Assembly (NCBI GenBank): GCA_016712525.1
Contig: JADJQX010000008.1
Span: forward strand, 1,680,501 to 1,744,500
DNA: 64,000 nt
Origin: Myxococcales bacterium
GTDB lineage: Bacteria > Myxococcota_A > Polyangia > Polyangiales > Polyangiaceae
Direction: 5' to 3'
The notes under the pieces are model-generated. The model did no database searches. It was not told where the DNA came from and worked only from the letters and a program-made list of their open reading frames with translations. Positions 43,008-52,294 of the stretch are shown here, piece after piece. The translations under genes and the position numbers were made by a program. Every line of letters starts with the position of its first letter. The stretch's first letter is position 1.

Positions 43008-44231
43008 ATGCGGCGTTTCTGGCCACGCGTGGGGCTCCTCCTCGCCTCGTCGGTGCTCGTGGCCTCCGAGGCCTCGGGCAAGCGCCTGCTCGACGCGAGC
43101 GCCCCCGTCGTCCCACAAGGTGCGCCCGCGCCGCTCGCCGACGCGCCCCCGCCCTTCGTCACCGTGCCCGCGTCGCTCGGGCCTCGTTCGGTGCGAGGCA
43201 TCACCATCGGCCCCATCGAGAACGCGTACCACCCCGGGAAGGGCTACGGCTCCGAGGCCTTCTCCCGCTCGGTCGACGAGGTCGCGGCCATGGGCGGCAC
43301 GTGGGTCGCGCTCACCCCCTTCGGGCGCGTGAACGACCTCTCGGGGCGCGGCGTCGACATGCGCTTCGAGGCGCCCTTCGAGGAGAACCGCAAGAACGTG
43401 CTCGCGTCGGTGCGCGCGGCCCACGCCCGCGGCCTCCGCGTCATGCTCGTCCCCCACCTGTGGGTCGAGTCGGGCGAGTGGCGCGCGCTCATCGACCCGA
43501 AGACCGACGAAGGCTGGAAGGCCTGGACCGAGAGCTACGGCCGCTTCGTCACGGCCTGGGCCAAGGTGGCCGAAGAGGCGCACGTGGATCTCCTCTCGTG
43601 CGGCGTCGAGCTGAGGTCGTGGGTCACGAGCGGGCGGGCCCCGAGCTTCGCCAAGGTCATCCGCGACATACGTGCGATCTACAAGGGCCCCCTCACCTAC
43701 TCCGCCAACTGGGACGACGTCGACGACACCGTGATCCTCGGCGACGTGGACGTCATCGGCATCAACGCGTTCTACCCGCTCGCCGAGCGCGAGAACGCCA
43801 CGATCGCCGAGCTCCGTGAGGGCGGGGGCCGCGTGCGCGACCGCGTGGCCAAGCTCGCCGCGACCTGGAAGAAGCCCGTCATGTTCACCGAGATCGGCTA
43901 CACGACGCGGCCCGATCCGGCGCTCCGCCCGTGGGAGTGGCCCGACGCCATGAAGAACGTGGTGGTCGACCAGCGAGCTCAGGCGCTCGCGTACCACGGC
44001 CTGCTCGCGCCCCTGCTCGACGAGCCCTCGTTCCTCGGCTTCTTCGTGTGGCGCACCTACGCCGATCCCGACGACGTCTCGCAGGAGGCCGAGTGGGGCT
44101 TCTCGCCGCGGGGCAAGCTGGCCGAGCTCGTCGTGCGCGACGCCTTCGCGACGCGCATCGGCCGCGAGCGCGCGATCGAGCCGAGCCTCGGGTGGGCCGA
44201 GCGCACCGTGGTCCCCGGCATTTATCGCTGA
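43008..44231 (+). CDS. GH113-like exported glycoside hydrolase
   Basis: This 407-residue protein starts at ATG 43008 with a signal peptide (VGLLLASSVLVASEASG). The TIM-barrel signatures match the GH113/TIM-barrel-like hydrolase group (GH113 includes beta-mannanases): RGITIGPIENAYHPGKGY near the start, VALTPFGRVND, LRVMLVPHLWVESGEWRALI, the acid/base region LLSCGVELRSW (E201), LTYSANWDDVDD, VIGINAFYPLAE and the nucleophile strand VMFTEIGYTTRPDP (E295), then FFVWRTYADPDD. Both glutamates of a retaining clan GH-A enzyme are present. It probably cleaves a beta-linked polysaccharide outside the cytoplasm. A NodB deacetylase gene follows. Confidence 0.85.
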   Translation: MRRFWPRVGLLLASSVLVASEASGKRLLDASAPVVPQGAPAPLADAPPPFVTVPASLGPRSVRGITIGPIENAYHPGKGYGSEAFSRSVDEVAAMGGTWVALTPFGRVNDLSGRGVDMRFEAPFEENRKNVLASVRAAHARGLRVMLVPHLWVESGEWRALIDPKTDEGWKAWTESYGRFVTAWAKVAEEAHVDLLSCGVELRSWVTSGRAPSFAKVIRDIRAIYKGPLTYSANWDDVDDTVILGDVDVIGINAFYPLAERENATIAELREGGGRVRDRVAKLAATWKKPVMFTEIGYTTRPDPALRPWEWPDAMKNVVVDQRAQALAYHGLLAPLLDEPSFLGFFVWRTYADPDDVSQEAEWGFSPRGKLAELVVRDAFATRIGRERAIEPSLGWAERTVVPGIYR

Positions 44232-44300
44232 ACGAACGCGCACCCGCCACGCGCGCGCACGAACTTGGCCCCGCGTCGCGCGGCTTCTTACGATCCGGGG

Positions 44301-45398
44301 ATGGCAGATCGAAGGGCATCGCTCCCGGAGAAGCGCAAGGCGTCGCGGTTCGCGCTGCCGGTGCTCTTCGTCGCGTGCGCGGCCCTCGGGAGCGCGCTCG
44401 GCGTGGGCACGAACGCGCGCCTCGAGCTGCCCCGGCTCTTCTCCGAACCGGCGAAAACGCCGGCCCCGGACACGTCGCCTTCGCCGAAGCCCGAGCCCGT
44501 CGATCTCGCCAACGTGAAGACACCGACGGCGTTCCCCCGCCTGAACCCCGAGAGGAGCGCGGCGAAGGCGTGGCTCGTCGCCGAGGGGCCCGAGCCTACG
44601 CCGGGCGACGGCCGGCGCTACGTGACCTTCACGTTCGACGATGGCCCGTTCCTCGAGACGACGCCGGCCATCTTGCGGGTGCTCGCGCAGCGGAAGGTGC
44701 ACGCCACGTTCTTCGTCGTGGGCCAGTACCTCGACGGCAACGCGCGCCGCGACGAGCGCACGCGGCAGGTCTTGCGCGACATCGCCGAGGGCGGCCACCT
44801 CGTCGGAAATCACACCCTCGACCATCGGCTCTTGCCGACCATCACGCGCGCCGAGGTGAACGAGCAGATCGACGAGACCTCGCGCCTCATCGAGCGCACC
44901 CTCGGGAAGAAGCCCACCCTCTTTCGCCCCCCGTACGGCGAGGTCGACGCCTACACCCGCGAGATCGTGCGCGCGCGCGGCATGGAGCTCGTGCTGTGGA
45001 GCATCGAGGCGGGCGACATGACCCACGACGATCCCGAGGCGATGGCGCGGAGCCTCCGGAACCAGATCGAGTACAACGGCGGCGGCATCGTGCTCCTCCA
45101 CGACATTCGCCCCACCACGCTGCCCACGCTGAAGAAGGTGCTCACCTTCCTCCACCAGAAGCGCTGGCGGCCCGAGGCGCCCGAGCGCGTGGGCTACCAA
45201 ATCGTGGATCTTCCTACCTATTTCGCCCTCACCGAGGCCTCGCCCCGCCCCTACGCGAACCGCGAGGCGCTCGAGAACGCGCGGCGTGACGCCTTCCGCG
45301 CGAAGCACCCGGGCGCCCGCGCCCCGCGCAAGCCGACCGAGCCTCGCGAGGAGCCCCAGAGCCCCAAGCCGGCCGAGTCCACGACCATCGGGATCTGA
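44301..45398 (+). CDS. NodB-type polysaccharide deacetylase, membrane anchored
   Basis: This 365-residue protein starts at ATG 44301. One N-terminal transmembrane helix (FALPVLFVACAALGSALGV, ~15-35) and a Pro-rich linker lead to a complete carbohydrate esterase 4 domain: FTFDDGPF (D113/D114), GNHTLDHRLLP (zinc His pair), FRPPYGEVD, VLWSIEAGDMTHDD and IVLLHDIRPTT. CE4 enzymes remove acetyl groups from chitin, peptidoglycan or exopolysaccharide GlcNAc using a metal ion. The C-terminal ~50 residues are charged and Pro-rich. It lies 69 bases after the GH113-like gene, suggesting joint action on a polysaccharide. Confidence 0.92.
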   Translation: MADRRASLPEKRKASRFALPVLFVACAALGSALGVGTNARLELPRLFSEPAKTPAPDTSPSPKPEPVDLANVKTPTAFPRLNPERSAAKAWLVAEGPEPTPGDGRRYVTFTFDDGPFLETTPAILRVLAQRKVHATFFVVGQYLDGNARRDERTRQVLRDIAEGGHLVGNHTLDHRLLPTITRAEVNEQIDETSRLIERTLGKKPTLFRPPYGEVDAYTREIVRARGMELVLWSIEAGDMTHDDPEAMARSLRNQIEYNGGGIVLLHDIRPTTLPTLKKVLTFLHQKRWRPEAPERVGYQIVDLPTYFALTEASPRPYANREALENARRDAFRAKHPGARAPRKPTEPREEPQSPKPAESTTIGI

Positions 45399-45453
45399 CA
45401 CACGCGGCTATCTCCCACGCCTTGGGTCGGTAGGGGCTGACGACCTCGAGCGG

Positions 45454-46917
45454 TCAGAGCACACACACGAGATCGTCGCCGAGCTTCGCGAGCCGGTACG
45501 AGGGCGCAGGGCACGACGTGCGGCACACGTTGCCGCTGCAGTCGGCCGCGATCGTGCGAGGCACCTCGTAGGTACAGCCGCTCGCGCCGCACCTCCACGA
45601 GAGCCCGGACCCTTCGGCCCCTCGCGTGGTGGGCGCGGCGAGCACGCACTCGCCCGTGAGGTTCACCATGCCCTCGGGGCAGCCCGCGGTCTGTCCGCAC
45701 ACGCCCCCGTGGCGAGGCCCGCCGTCGGGGCACGGCGCCGAGCACGACGTGCGCGTCGTGTCGGGCACGAGGGTGCCTTGGCAGGTGGCCGTGGCGCGAT
45801 CGACCTTCTGCTTCTTCTTGTCGCGCTGGACGGGCTCGGCGTCGACGACGAGCGCCTCGCGGAGGCTCGATTTCAGCGTCTTTTCGTGGATGTACGCGTA
45901 GCCGCCGTCCCCCCAGGAGGTGCCCCAGGAGTTGTGCACGAGGAAGTAGGTGGCGACCCCGAGCGTCGCGTACCCCGCGAGCACGACGGCGTGCCCACCG
46001 ACCTCGTCGGCGTCCTTCCAGTGGGGCAGGTAGCGCGCCCCGACCTTGCCCGTGGGCGCGAGCGTGCGCGGCACCTCGAGCGCGACGATCACGTCCTTGC
46101 CCGCGGCGAGCTGCTCTTTGATGTCGTCCGTGTCGAGATCGTCGAGGGTGGTCGCGCTCGTGATCGAGGCGACCTCTTGCCCGCGCGTCTTGGCCACGCG
46201 GGCCGGATCGGGGCGGAGCCCGCACTGCCCCTTCGCGGCCTTGGGCGCGTCCTCGCACGGGACCCACGTGTTCGCGAGCCGCTCGTCGAAGGGCCAGCCG
46301 GCCTCGGGGCCCACGCCTTCGCCGAGGTTCCCCGTCACGGCCTTGGCGGTGTACGGCTCGTGGTAGCGCGCCCAAATCTCCATGACCGAGACGTTCCCGG
46401 GGGTGCCCGTCCAGCGCCCCACGGCGTGATCGATCGCGGTGGCCAACGCGAACGCGCTGCACGCCGGGGTCGATCGCTGGTTTCGCACCGGGCCTTCGTC
46501 TTTCGAGGCCCTGTGGTCGACGACCTTCGGCAAGCGCGACGCGTCGACGTGGAGCTCGCGGAAGCGCACGAGCGGCTCGGCCCCGCGCGCGGCGCTCCGT
46601 CCGAAGAGCGAGCCTCCCTTTCCGAGCTTGATGAGCGACACGACCTCGTCGCCGCTCCACGCCGAGAGCCCCGAGAGCGCCGGCGAGCCCTTGGTGGGGG
46701 CCTTCGGGTCCTGCTTCTCGAGCGTCGGGAGGTCGGGGAGCGGCGGCGCCGATGGCCTCGCGCGGAGCGCCGGAGGAGCCTTCGCGGGAGACGTGTCGGT
46801 GGCGAGGAGATCGGCCGGCCCCGCGTCGATCGCCGCGGCCTCGGGGCGCGACGAGCGCGAGCACGCGGCGAGGGAGACGAGCAACGGTAGGAGGACGAGC
46901 ACACGCACGGTGATCAT
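45454..46917 (-). CDS. Papain-like (C1A) cysteine protease lipoprotein
   Basis: This 487-residue protein starts at ATG 46917 with a lipobox (LLVSLAACSRS). A Pro/Ala linker (~25-85) and a propeptide-like stretch precede the C1 domain (~130-350): PVRNQRSTPACSAFALATAI gives the oxyanion Gln147 and catalytic Cys153, GGHAVVLAGY the His309, and HNSWGTSWGDGGYAYI the Asn329. The usual CGSCWAF is reduced to ACSAF. The last ~120 residues form a Cys-rich tail (C at roughly regular spacing, e.g. SCSAPCPDGG, GVCGQTAGCPEG). Exported protease, plausibly for predation or defence. It is divergent from the kinase gene with 199 bases between starts. Confidence 0.9.
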   Translation of the reverse strand: MITVRVLVLLPLLVSLAACSRSSRPEAAAIDAGPADLLATDTSPAKAPPALRARPSAPPLPDLPTLEKQDPKAPTKGSPALSGLSAWSGDEVVSLIKLGKGGSLFGRSAARGAEPLVRFRELHVDASRLPKVVDHRASKDEGPVRNQRSTPACSAFALATAIDHAVGRWTGTPGNVSVMEIWARYHEPYTAKAVTGNLGEGVGPEAGWPFDERLANTWVPCEDAPKAAKGQCGLRPDPARVAKTRGQEVASITSATTLDDLDTDDIKEQLAAGKDVIVALEVPRTLAPTGKVGARYLPHWKDADEVGGHAVVLAGYATLGVATYFLVHNSWGTSWGDGGYAYIHEKTLKSSLREALVVDAEPVQRDKKKQKVDRATATCQGTLVPDTTRTSCSAPCPDGGPRHGGVCGQTAGCPEGMVNLTGECVLAAPTTRGAEGSGLSWRCGASGCTYEVPRTIAADCSGNVCRTSCPAPSYRLAKLGDDLVCVL

Positions 46918-47116
46918 GAGGGTACATGCACGGCGCGCGTGGCGGCAGCTCCGGCGCGCGGCATGTCGGCACATCGAGGCGTTTCTCAGGGCCCCCGTGC
47001 CGGGGCCGAGGCTCGTCCTGGTCCTCGGGCTCGTGGTCGCCGGATGTGTGCGCCTCTCCCACGCGAGGGCGCCGACATCCCCCCGCGCGCGGCGGAGGCC
47101 ATGTACCATCCCGAGG

Positions 47117-48877
47117 ATGGCGGAGCTTCGCCCAGGCGCCACCGTCGGTCGCTTCCGGCTCGAGCGAGAGGTCGCGCGAGGCGGCATGGGCGCGGTGTGG
47201 GCGGCGCGCGACCCCGAGGCGAACGGCCGGCTCGTGGCGCTGAAGACCGTGATCGCGACCAAGAGCTCCGAGAAGCTCTCGCAGCTCTTCGTGGAGGAGG
47301 CGCGCATCGCGCGCGCCGTGCGCCACCCGAACCTCGTCGAGCTCTACGAGGCCGGCGAAGAGCGAGGGGTGCCCTACCTCGCGATGGAGTGGGTGGAGGG
47401 CCTCACGCTGAGGGCGCTCGCCATGCGCCCCGAGGAGCTCCCGCTCTCGGTGATCCTGCGCATCTGCATGGAGGCGTGCGACGGGCTACACGCCGTGCAC
47501 GAGGCCCGCACCGACGACGGCGCGCCGCTCGACGTCGTTCACCGCGACGTGTCGCCGCACAACCTGCTCGTGAGCATCGAGGGGCGCGTGAAGGTGATCG
47601 ACTTCGGCATCGCGAAGGCCAAGGGGCGCATCGCCACCGAGACCACCGACGGCGTGCTCCGCGGGAAGGTTCGGTACATGTCGCCCGAGCACGCGCGCGG
47701 GAGCCGGCTCGACCGCCGCGCCGACGTCTGGTCGCTCGGGGTCACGTTGCTCGAGGTCACCACGGGCACGACGCCCTTCGCCGGCGAGCACGACGTGGCG
47801 ACCCTCGTGCAGCTCCTGTCGGCCGAGCCCACGATCCCCGACCACCCTCGCCTACCCCCGTGCGTGAAGGCGATCGTCGAGCGCGCGCTCCGACGCCTCC
47901 CCGACGAGCGTTACCCCACGGCGCGCGAGATGGGCACGGCGATCGAGACGGCGATCGCGACGCTCGGCGAGAAGATCACGCGGCGCGGGGTGGCGCGCGT
48001 GGTGAGGCTCCGGCTCGGCACGACGAAGACCGAAGCGCTCCCCGCGCCGAGCTTCTACGGCGAAGACGAAGAGGACGTCGCGCCCACCGCGCTCCTCAAG
48101 TCCCCGCTGCGCGCGCCCTCGCCCGAGGCCCTCCGGCGCAGCGAAGAGAACACCCGCGAGGCGACGCCGCCGGCCCACGTGCTGCCCTCCCCGGCACGAG
48201 GGTTCGCGCCTCCGGCGTCCTCCGGTCGATCGAACGGGAGGTTCGACGAGCCGCGCGTGGGGCCGCTGCCCGGCTCCGAGAACGAAGAGCTCACGGACGA
48301 AGAGCTCACGAACGTCCGCTCGATCGACGTCGTGGTACCTGCGTCTGCGCCACCGACGGACGCGCGGCCCCGAGGAGCCGTCGCGAGCAACGCGCACGCG
48401 CCAACGCCGACGCCCGCCGCGCCGAGTCGGCCCAAGACGGTGCCGCTTCCCCCGCCGGCGCCCTCGGTGCCTCCACCGCCCCCTCCGCCACCCTCGCTCG
48501 CCCCGGCCGAGTCCCCGGCGGCCGCGGCTCCCCCGCCGGCGCGCGTCACGAAGCCGCGGCACGACGCACCGACGTTCAAGATCTCGCGGCCAGGCCGAAC
48601 GAGGCGCATCACGCCGTTCGTAGTGGTGGCCTTGGCGCTGTCGCTCGGGATCGGCGCGGCGAGCTACGTCGCGAGCGGGAGCAAGAGCTCTGCGACGCCC
48701 CCGATCGCGAGCGCCGCGGCGCCTTCCGCCACCCCTGCCGAGAGCGAGAGCGAGGCGATCGCGATCGTCGCCCCCGAACCTCCGCCCACCGCGTCGGCCG
48801 CTCCCGATGCCTCGGCTTCGGCGCACACCGCCAAAACACCGGTCGGGCACCCGAACCCGAAGAAGAAGAAGAAATGA
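47117..48877 (+). CDS. Hanks-type Ser/Thr protein kinase with one transmembrane helix
   Basis: In these 586 residues the catalytic domain (~12-280) is intact: Gly loop EVARGGMGAVW, VALK (K43), catalytic loop VVHRDVSPHNLL (H142-R143-D144), DFG (D162) and activation segment to RYMSPEHARG. A long Pro/Ala/Ser-rich juxtamembrane stretch (~300-490) leads to one helix (TPFVVVALALSLGIGAASYV, ~498-520) and an external tail ending in five lysines. Arg precedes the catalytic Asp, so activation-loop phosphorylation probably controls it. Such kinases are abundant in Myxococcota and regulate development and envelope functions. The substrate is unknown; the gene is convergent with the GspC-like gene, 10 bases apart. 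Confidence 0.93.
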   Translation: MAELRPGATVGRFRLEREVARGGMGAVWAARDPEANGRLVALKTVIATKSSEKLSQLFVEEARIARAVRHPNLVELYEAGEERGVPYLAMEWVEGLTLRALAMRPEELPLSVILRICMEACDGLHAVHEARTDDGAPLDVVHRDVSPHNLLVSIEGRVKVIDFGIAKAKGRIATETTDGVLRGKVRYMSPEHARGSRLDRRADVWSLGVTLLEVTTGTTPFAGEHDVATLVQLLSAEPTIPDHPRLPPCVKAIVERALRRLPDERYPTAREMGTAIETAIATLGEKITRRGVARVVRLRLGTTKTEALPAPSFYGEDEEDVAPTALLKSPLRAPSPEALRRSEENTREATPPAHVLPSPARGFAPPASSGRSNGRFDEPRVGPLPGSENEELTDEELTNVRSIDVVVPASAPPTDARPRGAVASNAHAPTPTPAAPSRPKTVPLPPPAPSVPPPPPPPPSLAPAESPAAAAPPPARVTKPRHDAPTFKISRPGRTRRITPFVVVALALSLGIGAASYVASGSKSSATPPIASAAAPSATPAESESEAIAIVAPEPPPTASAAPDASASAHTAKTPVGHPNPKKKKK

Positions 48878-48887
48878 CCCGCCGGCC

Positions 48888-49826
48888 TCACCGAATGGCG
48901 TAGTCGAGGGTCATCGGCTGACCGCGGCGGTTCACCGAGAGGGTGAGCTTGTCGGCCGTTCGGAGGCGCGCGTACGCCTCGAAGATCTTCTCGGGGGTCG
49001 TGAGCTCGAACCCGTTGATCGCGCCGAGCCGGTCACCGTTCTCGACGCCGAGGAGGGCGAGCAGCGAGTCGGGGCGGACGCCGAAGAGCCGAAGACCCAC
49101 GACTCTTCCGCCTTCTTGCTCGGGTACGACACGCGCGCGCAGCAGCTCCGCCGGGTTCTCGAGGATCTTCTCGACGACGCCGCGATCGATCGCGTGCTCG
49201 GTGGCGCTCACGCGCACGATGCCCTTGCGGAGGACCGGATCGATCCCCGCAGCGCCGGGCGCGGGTGCCGAGGAGGTCGCGGGTGGCTTCGGCGCCTCGC
49301 CGCCCCCATCGTGCAAGCCCACTTGGCAGAGCGCGGCGCCCTCGCGGAGCCAAACGCGGTCCCACCCGACGAAGTGCACCGTCTTTCGGCCGATCGCTCC
49401 ACCGCGGCGCAAGAGCCGATTTCTCGGCGTTTCGGACGACGACAGCACCGTGAGGGACCAGTCCGGCTCGGAGGATGCGGTGATCACACGGACGGTCACA
49501 CCTTCGCACCGCGGTGCGTGCATCGGATCCAGGTCGAGGGCGACGGGCTCGCCGTCGGCGGGGTCCTGGGCGTCGAGCGGGCCCGTCTCGTGGTCGAACG
49601 GGTTCCGCGCCAAGATGGCAGCGGCCGCCGTGGTGTGGGGGGCGGCGGGGGCCGATGGCAGGGGCGCGGCACCCGAGGGCGCCTCGGCCAGTCGAGCGGC
49701 ATCGGGAGTGAGGAATAGCGCGCCGGCAAACGCTGTCACCGTCTTCGCCGAGACGAAGGCGAGCGCCGCGAGCGGGCCGAGCCAGAGACCACCAAAACGC
49801 CGTCGAACCGCGTGAGAGGCGAGCAT
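48888..49826 (-). CDS. GspC-like type II secretion inner-membrane protein
   Basis: This 312-residue protein starts at ATG 49826 and has one N-terminal transmembrane helix (GPLAALAFVSAKTVTAFAGA). After an Ala/Pro linker, ILARNPFD begins the HR domain (CEGVTVRVITASSEPDWSLT, VGWDRVWLREGAALCQV), which in GspC contacts the GspD secretin. The C-terminal PDZ domain carries GLRLFGVRPDSLLALLGVEN and GDRLGAINGFELTTPEKIFE. Other gsp genes are not in this window, so it is either an isolated gspC, as occurs in some deltaproteobacteria, or a related PDZ protein. The frame is open 25 codons further upstream. Confidence 0.83.
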   Translation of the reverse strand: MLASHAVRRRFGGLWLGPLAALAFVSAKTVTAFAGALFLTPDAARLAEAPSGAAPLPSAPAAPHTTAAAAILARNPFDHETGPLDAQDPADGEPVALDLDPMHAPRCEGVTVRVITASSEPDWSLTVLSSSETPRNRLLRRGGAIGRKTVHFVGWDRVWLREGAALCQVGLHDGGGEAPKPPATSSAPAPGAAGIDPVLRKGIVRVSATEHAIDRGVVEKILENPAELLRARVVPEQEGGRVVGLRLFGVRPDSLLALLGVENGDRLGAINGFELTTPEKIFEAYARLRTADKLTLSVNRRGQPMTLDYAIR

Positions 49827-50036
49827 GACGCTCGGCCTTGCGGAACCCGTGCCACGCGCGAACGAGGCCCTCTGGCCGCGCAAAGCGAGGATCCTCGCCA
49901 CTTTGGCGAAGACGTGGGCCGCGGGCCGAGCCCCCGGTGACAGCCTGTCAGTGAGGCAGGACGGCGGGTCCCTGAAGGGTCGTCGCTTTGCGCGCGGACT
50001 CGAAACGAACGAAACCGAGTGGGCCTTTCGCCCCGC

Positions 50037-50630
50037 TCACGGGAGCTTCGCGGCCTCGGCTCCCACGCGGGCAATGAGCTCCGGCAGCGCCTTCTTCTGG
50101 GCCTGGGCGCGAAGGAAATCGGGGACCGCCGTGTTCGGCTCGGCGTGCACCGAGTACGTGACGAGGCTCGTCTTGCCCTCGGGGTCGGCGGCCTCGACCT
50201 CCCAGCTCCCGTCGTTCACCGAGTAGTCGCCGCTCACGAGCTTCCACCGGCGAGACATCTTGCGCTCGCTCTCCTGGTGCACGGCCTCGGTGACGGCGGT
50301 GAGGTTCGAGAGCGGGAACGGCAACGAGAGCGTGACCTCGCACGTATGTTTGTTGCCGACCTTCGACACGAGGCGGGACTTTGCCACGCGCGGCATGCGG
50401 CTCGCGTACTTCGAGCAGTCGGACACGATGGCCCACACCTTGCGCGGCGGCTCGGGCAGGTGCGCGCGCACGACGATCTTCGGCGTGGTGCTGTTGGGCA
50501 CCGAGTAGACCATCACCTGCGGCTGCCCGATGGGCGGGAGCGGGGCGTCGGCCGTGGCCGAGCCGGGCACGAACGCCGCGGCGACGAGGAGGGAGGAGAC
50601 CACGAGGGCGCGACGAACGAACGACGTCAT
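50037..50630 (-). CDS. Exported SRPBCC/START-like lipid-binding protein
   Basis: This 197-residue protein starts at ATG 50630 with a signal peptide (VSSLLVAAAFVPGSATA). The mature protein fits the polyketide-cyclase/START-like helix-grip fold: PKIVVRAHLPEPPRKVWAIV, SDCSKYASRMPRVAKSRLVS, EVTLSLPFPLSNLTAVTEAV, a strand region ending TYSVHAEPNTAVPDFL, and the long C-terminal helix. Such periplasmic proteins bind hydrophobic ligands; the ligand is unknown. It is divergent from cydA with a 218-base gap. Confidence 0.85.
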   Translation of the reverse strand: MTSFVRRALVVSSLLVAAAFVPGSATADAPLPPIGQPQVMVYSVPNSTTPKIVVRAHLPEPPRKVWAIVSDCSKYASRMPRVAKSRLVSKVGNKHTCEVTLSLPFPLSNLTAVTEAVHQESERKMSRRWKLVSGDYSVNDGSWEVEAADPEGKTSLVTYSVHAEPNTAVPDFLRAQAQKKALPELIARVGAEAAKLP

Positions 50631-50848
50631 ACGACCCGCTCTAGCTCGAACGGCGCGTCCGGGCCCCCGCCGAGCCGCCGTGGGACTCGAGCGAGACGAA
50701 ACCGGAGCCACGCCGTCCGGCCGATCCCGCAGTCTCGTGCTGCGGGGGGGCGCGCGGCGGCTCCTCACGAGAGGCGATTCTTGATACATTTCGAGCACTT
50801 GGGAGATGACGGGTGTTCGCTGAAGGGCCGCGCCTCTACGCTCCCGCC

Positions 50849-52294
50849 ATGCTTGGCCTCGCGAGGGCGCAGTTCGCGCTCACCATCATGTTCCACTACC
50901 TGTTCCCGCCGCTCTCCATCGGGCTCGGGGCGCTCATGGTGGTGATGGAGGGCCTTTACCTCCGCACGAAGGACCCGACGTGGTCCAAGCTCGTTCGGTT
51001 CTGGAGCCGCATCTTCGCCGTCAACTTCGCGGTCGGCGTGGCCTCGGGCATCGTCATGGAGATGCAGTTCGGCACGAACTGGGCGACATACTCCCGCTTC
51101 GTGGGGGACGTGTTCGGCTCGGCGCTCGCGGCCGAGGGCATCTTCGCGTTCTTCCTCGAGTCGGGCTTCTTGGCGGTGCTCGTCTTCGGGTGGGACAGGG
51201 TCTCTCCGCGCATGCACTTCTTCGCGACGTGCATGGTCTTCACGGGCTCCGTGTTCTCGTCGGTGTGGATCGTGATCGCGAACTCGTGGCAGCAGACCCC
51301 CGCGGGGCACCACATCGTCGGCGAGGGCGCCGCGCGGCGGGCCGAGATCGTGGACTTCTGGGCGATGGTGCACAACCCGTCGGCCATGCCGCGCCTCGCG
51401 CACGTCTTGCTCGGGGCGTTCATCCTCGGCGGCTTCTTCGTCGCGAGCGTCTCGGCGTACCACGTGCTCCGCGGCATCGAGGCCGAGGCGAGCAAGCGCG
51501 CCCTCACCCTCGCGCTCGCGTTCGCCTTCGCGTCGAACGTGGCCATGGGCCTGTCGGGCCACGAGCAGGCGAACGTGGTGGCCGAGCACCAGCCCGCGAA
51601 GCTCGCCGCGTTCGAGGGCCATTTTCGCACCTCGAACGAGGGTGTGCCGCTCTACCTCTTCGGCGTCCCCGACGTGGACGCGGGGCGCGTGCGCTACGGC
51701 GTGGGCATCCCCGGCATGCTCAGCGTGCTCGTCAAAGGCGACCCGAACGCGCCGCTGCCTGCGCTCGACTCCGTGCCCCCCGAGGATCGCCCGCCGGTGC
51801 CCGTCCCCTTCACGGCGTACCACGTCATGATCACTCTCGCGGGCGCCATGACCGGCCTGTCGGCGCTCGCGCTCTTCTTCCGCGCCCGAGGCACCCTCTT
51901 CGAGAAGCGGTGGCTCCTCCGCGCCCTCGTGCCCGCCGTCGTCATGCCGTACGTGGCGAACCAAGCGGGCTGGGTCGCGGCCGAGGTGGGGCGCCAGCCG
52001 TGGGTCGTCTACGGGCTCCTCCGCACGAAGGACGCGGCCTCCAAGGTCGTGCACACGGAGCAGATCGCTATTTCGATCGCCGTCTTCTCGGTGCTCTACC
52101 TCGCGCTCTTCGCGGTGTGGCTCGTCGTGCTCACGGACAAAATCCTGCACGGCCCCGGCTACGCCCCGAAGCCCGAAGACGACCCCGACGCGGGCGGCGA
52201 GGGGCTCCTCGCGGCGGCCGCGGCGCTCGCGGACCCGGCCTCGCCCGAGTCTCTCACGGCACCCGCCGAGCGCGCGTCGAAGGAGGCCACGTGA
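50849..52294 (+). CDS. cydA: Cytochrome bd ubiquinol oxidase subunit I
   Basis: This 481-residue inner-membrane subunit carries the haems of the high-affinity terminal oxidase. ATG 50849 gives the canonical start LGLARAQFALTIMFHYLFPP with the haem-ligand His. AAEGIFAFFLESGFLAVLVF holds the conserved Glu residues of the proton path, MPRLAHVLLGAFILGGFFVA a second His, and GWVAAEVGRQPWVVYGLLRT is the signature near the quinol site. The Q loop is short, as in cyanide-insensitive-type (CIO/CydA-S) oxidases. Nine predicted helices. It overlaps cydB by four bases (GTGA). Confidence 0.96.
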   Translation: MLGLARAQFALTIMFHYLFPPLSIGLGALMVVMEGLYLRTKDPTWSKLVRFWSRIFAVNFAVGVASGIVMEMQFGTNWATYSRFVGDVFGSALAAEGIFAFFLESGFLAVLVFGWDRVSPRMHFFATCMVFTGSVFSSVWIVIANSWQQTPAGHHIVGEGAARRAEIVDFWAMVHNPSAMPRLAHVLLGAFILGGFFVASVSAYHVLRGIEAEASKRALTLALAFAFASNVAMGLSGHEQANVVAEHQPAKLAAFEGHFRTSNEGVPLYLFGVPDVDAGRVRYGVGIPGMLSVLVKGDPNAPLPALDSVPPEDRPPVPVPFTAYHVMITLAGAMTGLSALALFFRARGTLFEKRWLLRALVPAVVMPYVANQAGWVAAEVGRQPWVVYGLLRTKDAASKVVHTEQIAISIAVFSVLYLALFAVWLVVLTDKILHGPGYAPKPEDDPDAGGEGLLAAAAALADPASPESLTAPAERASKEAT

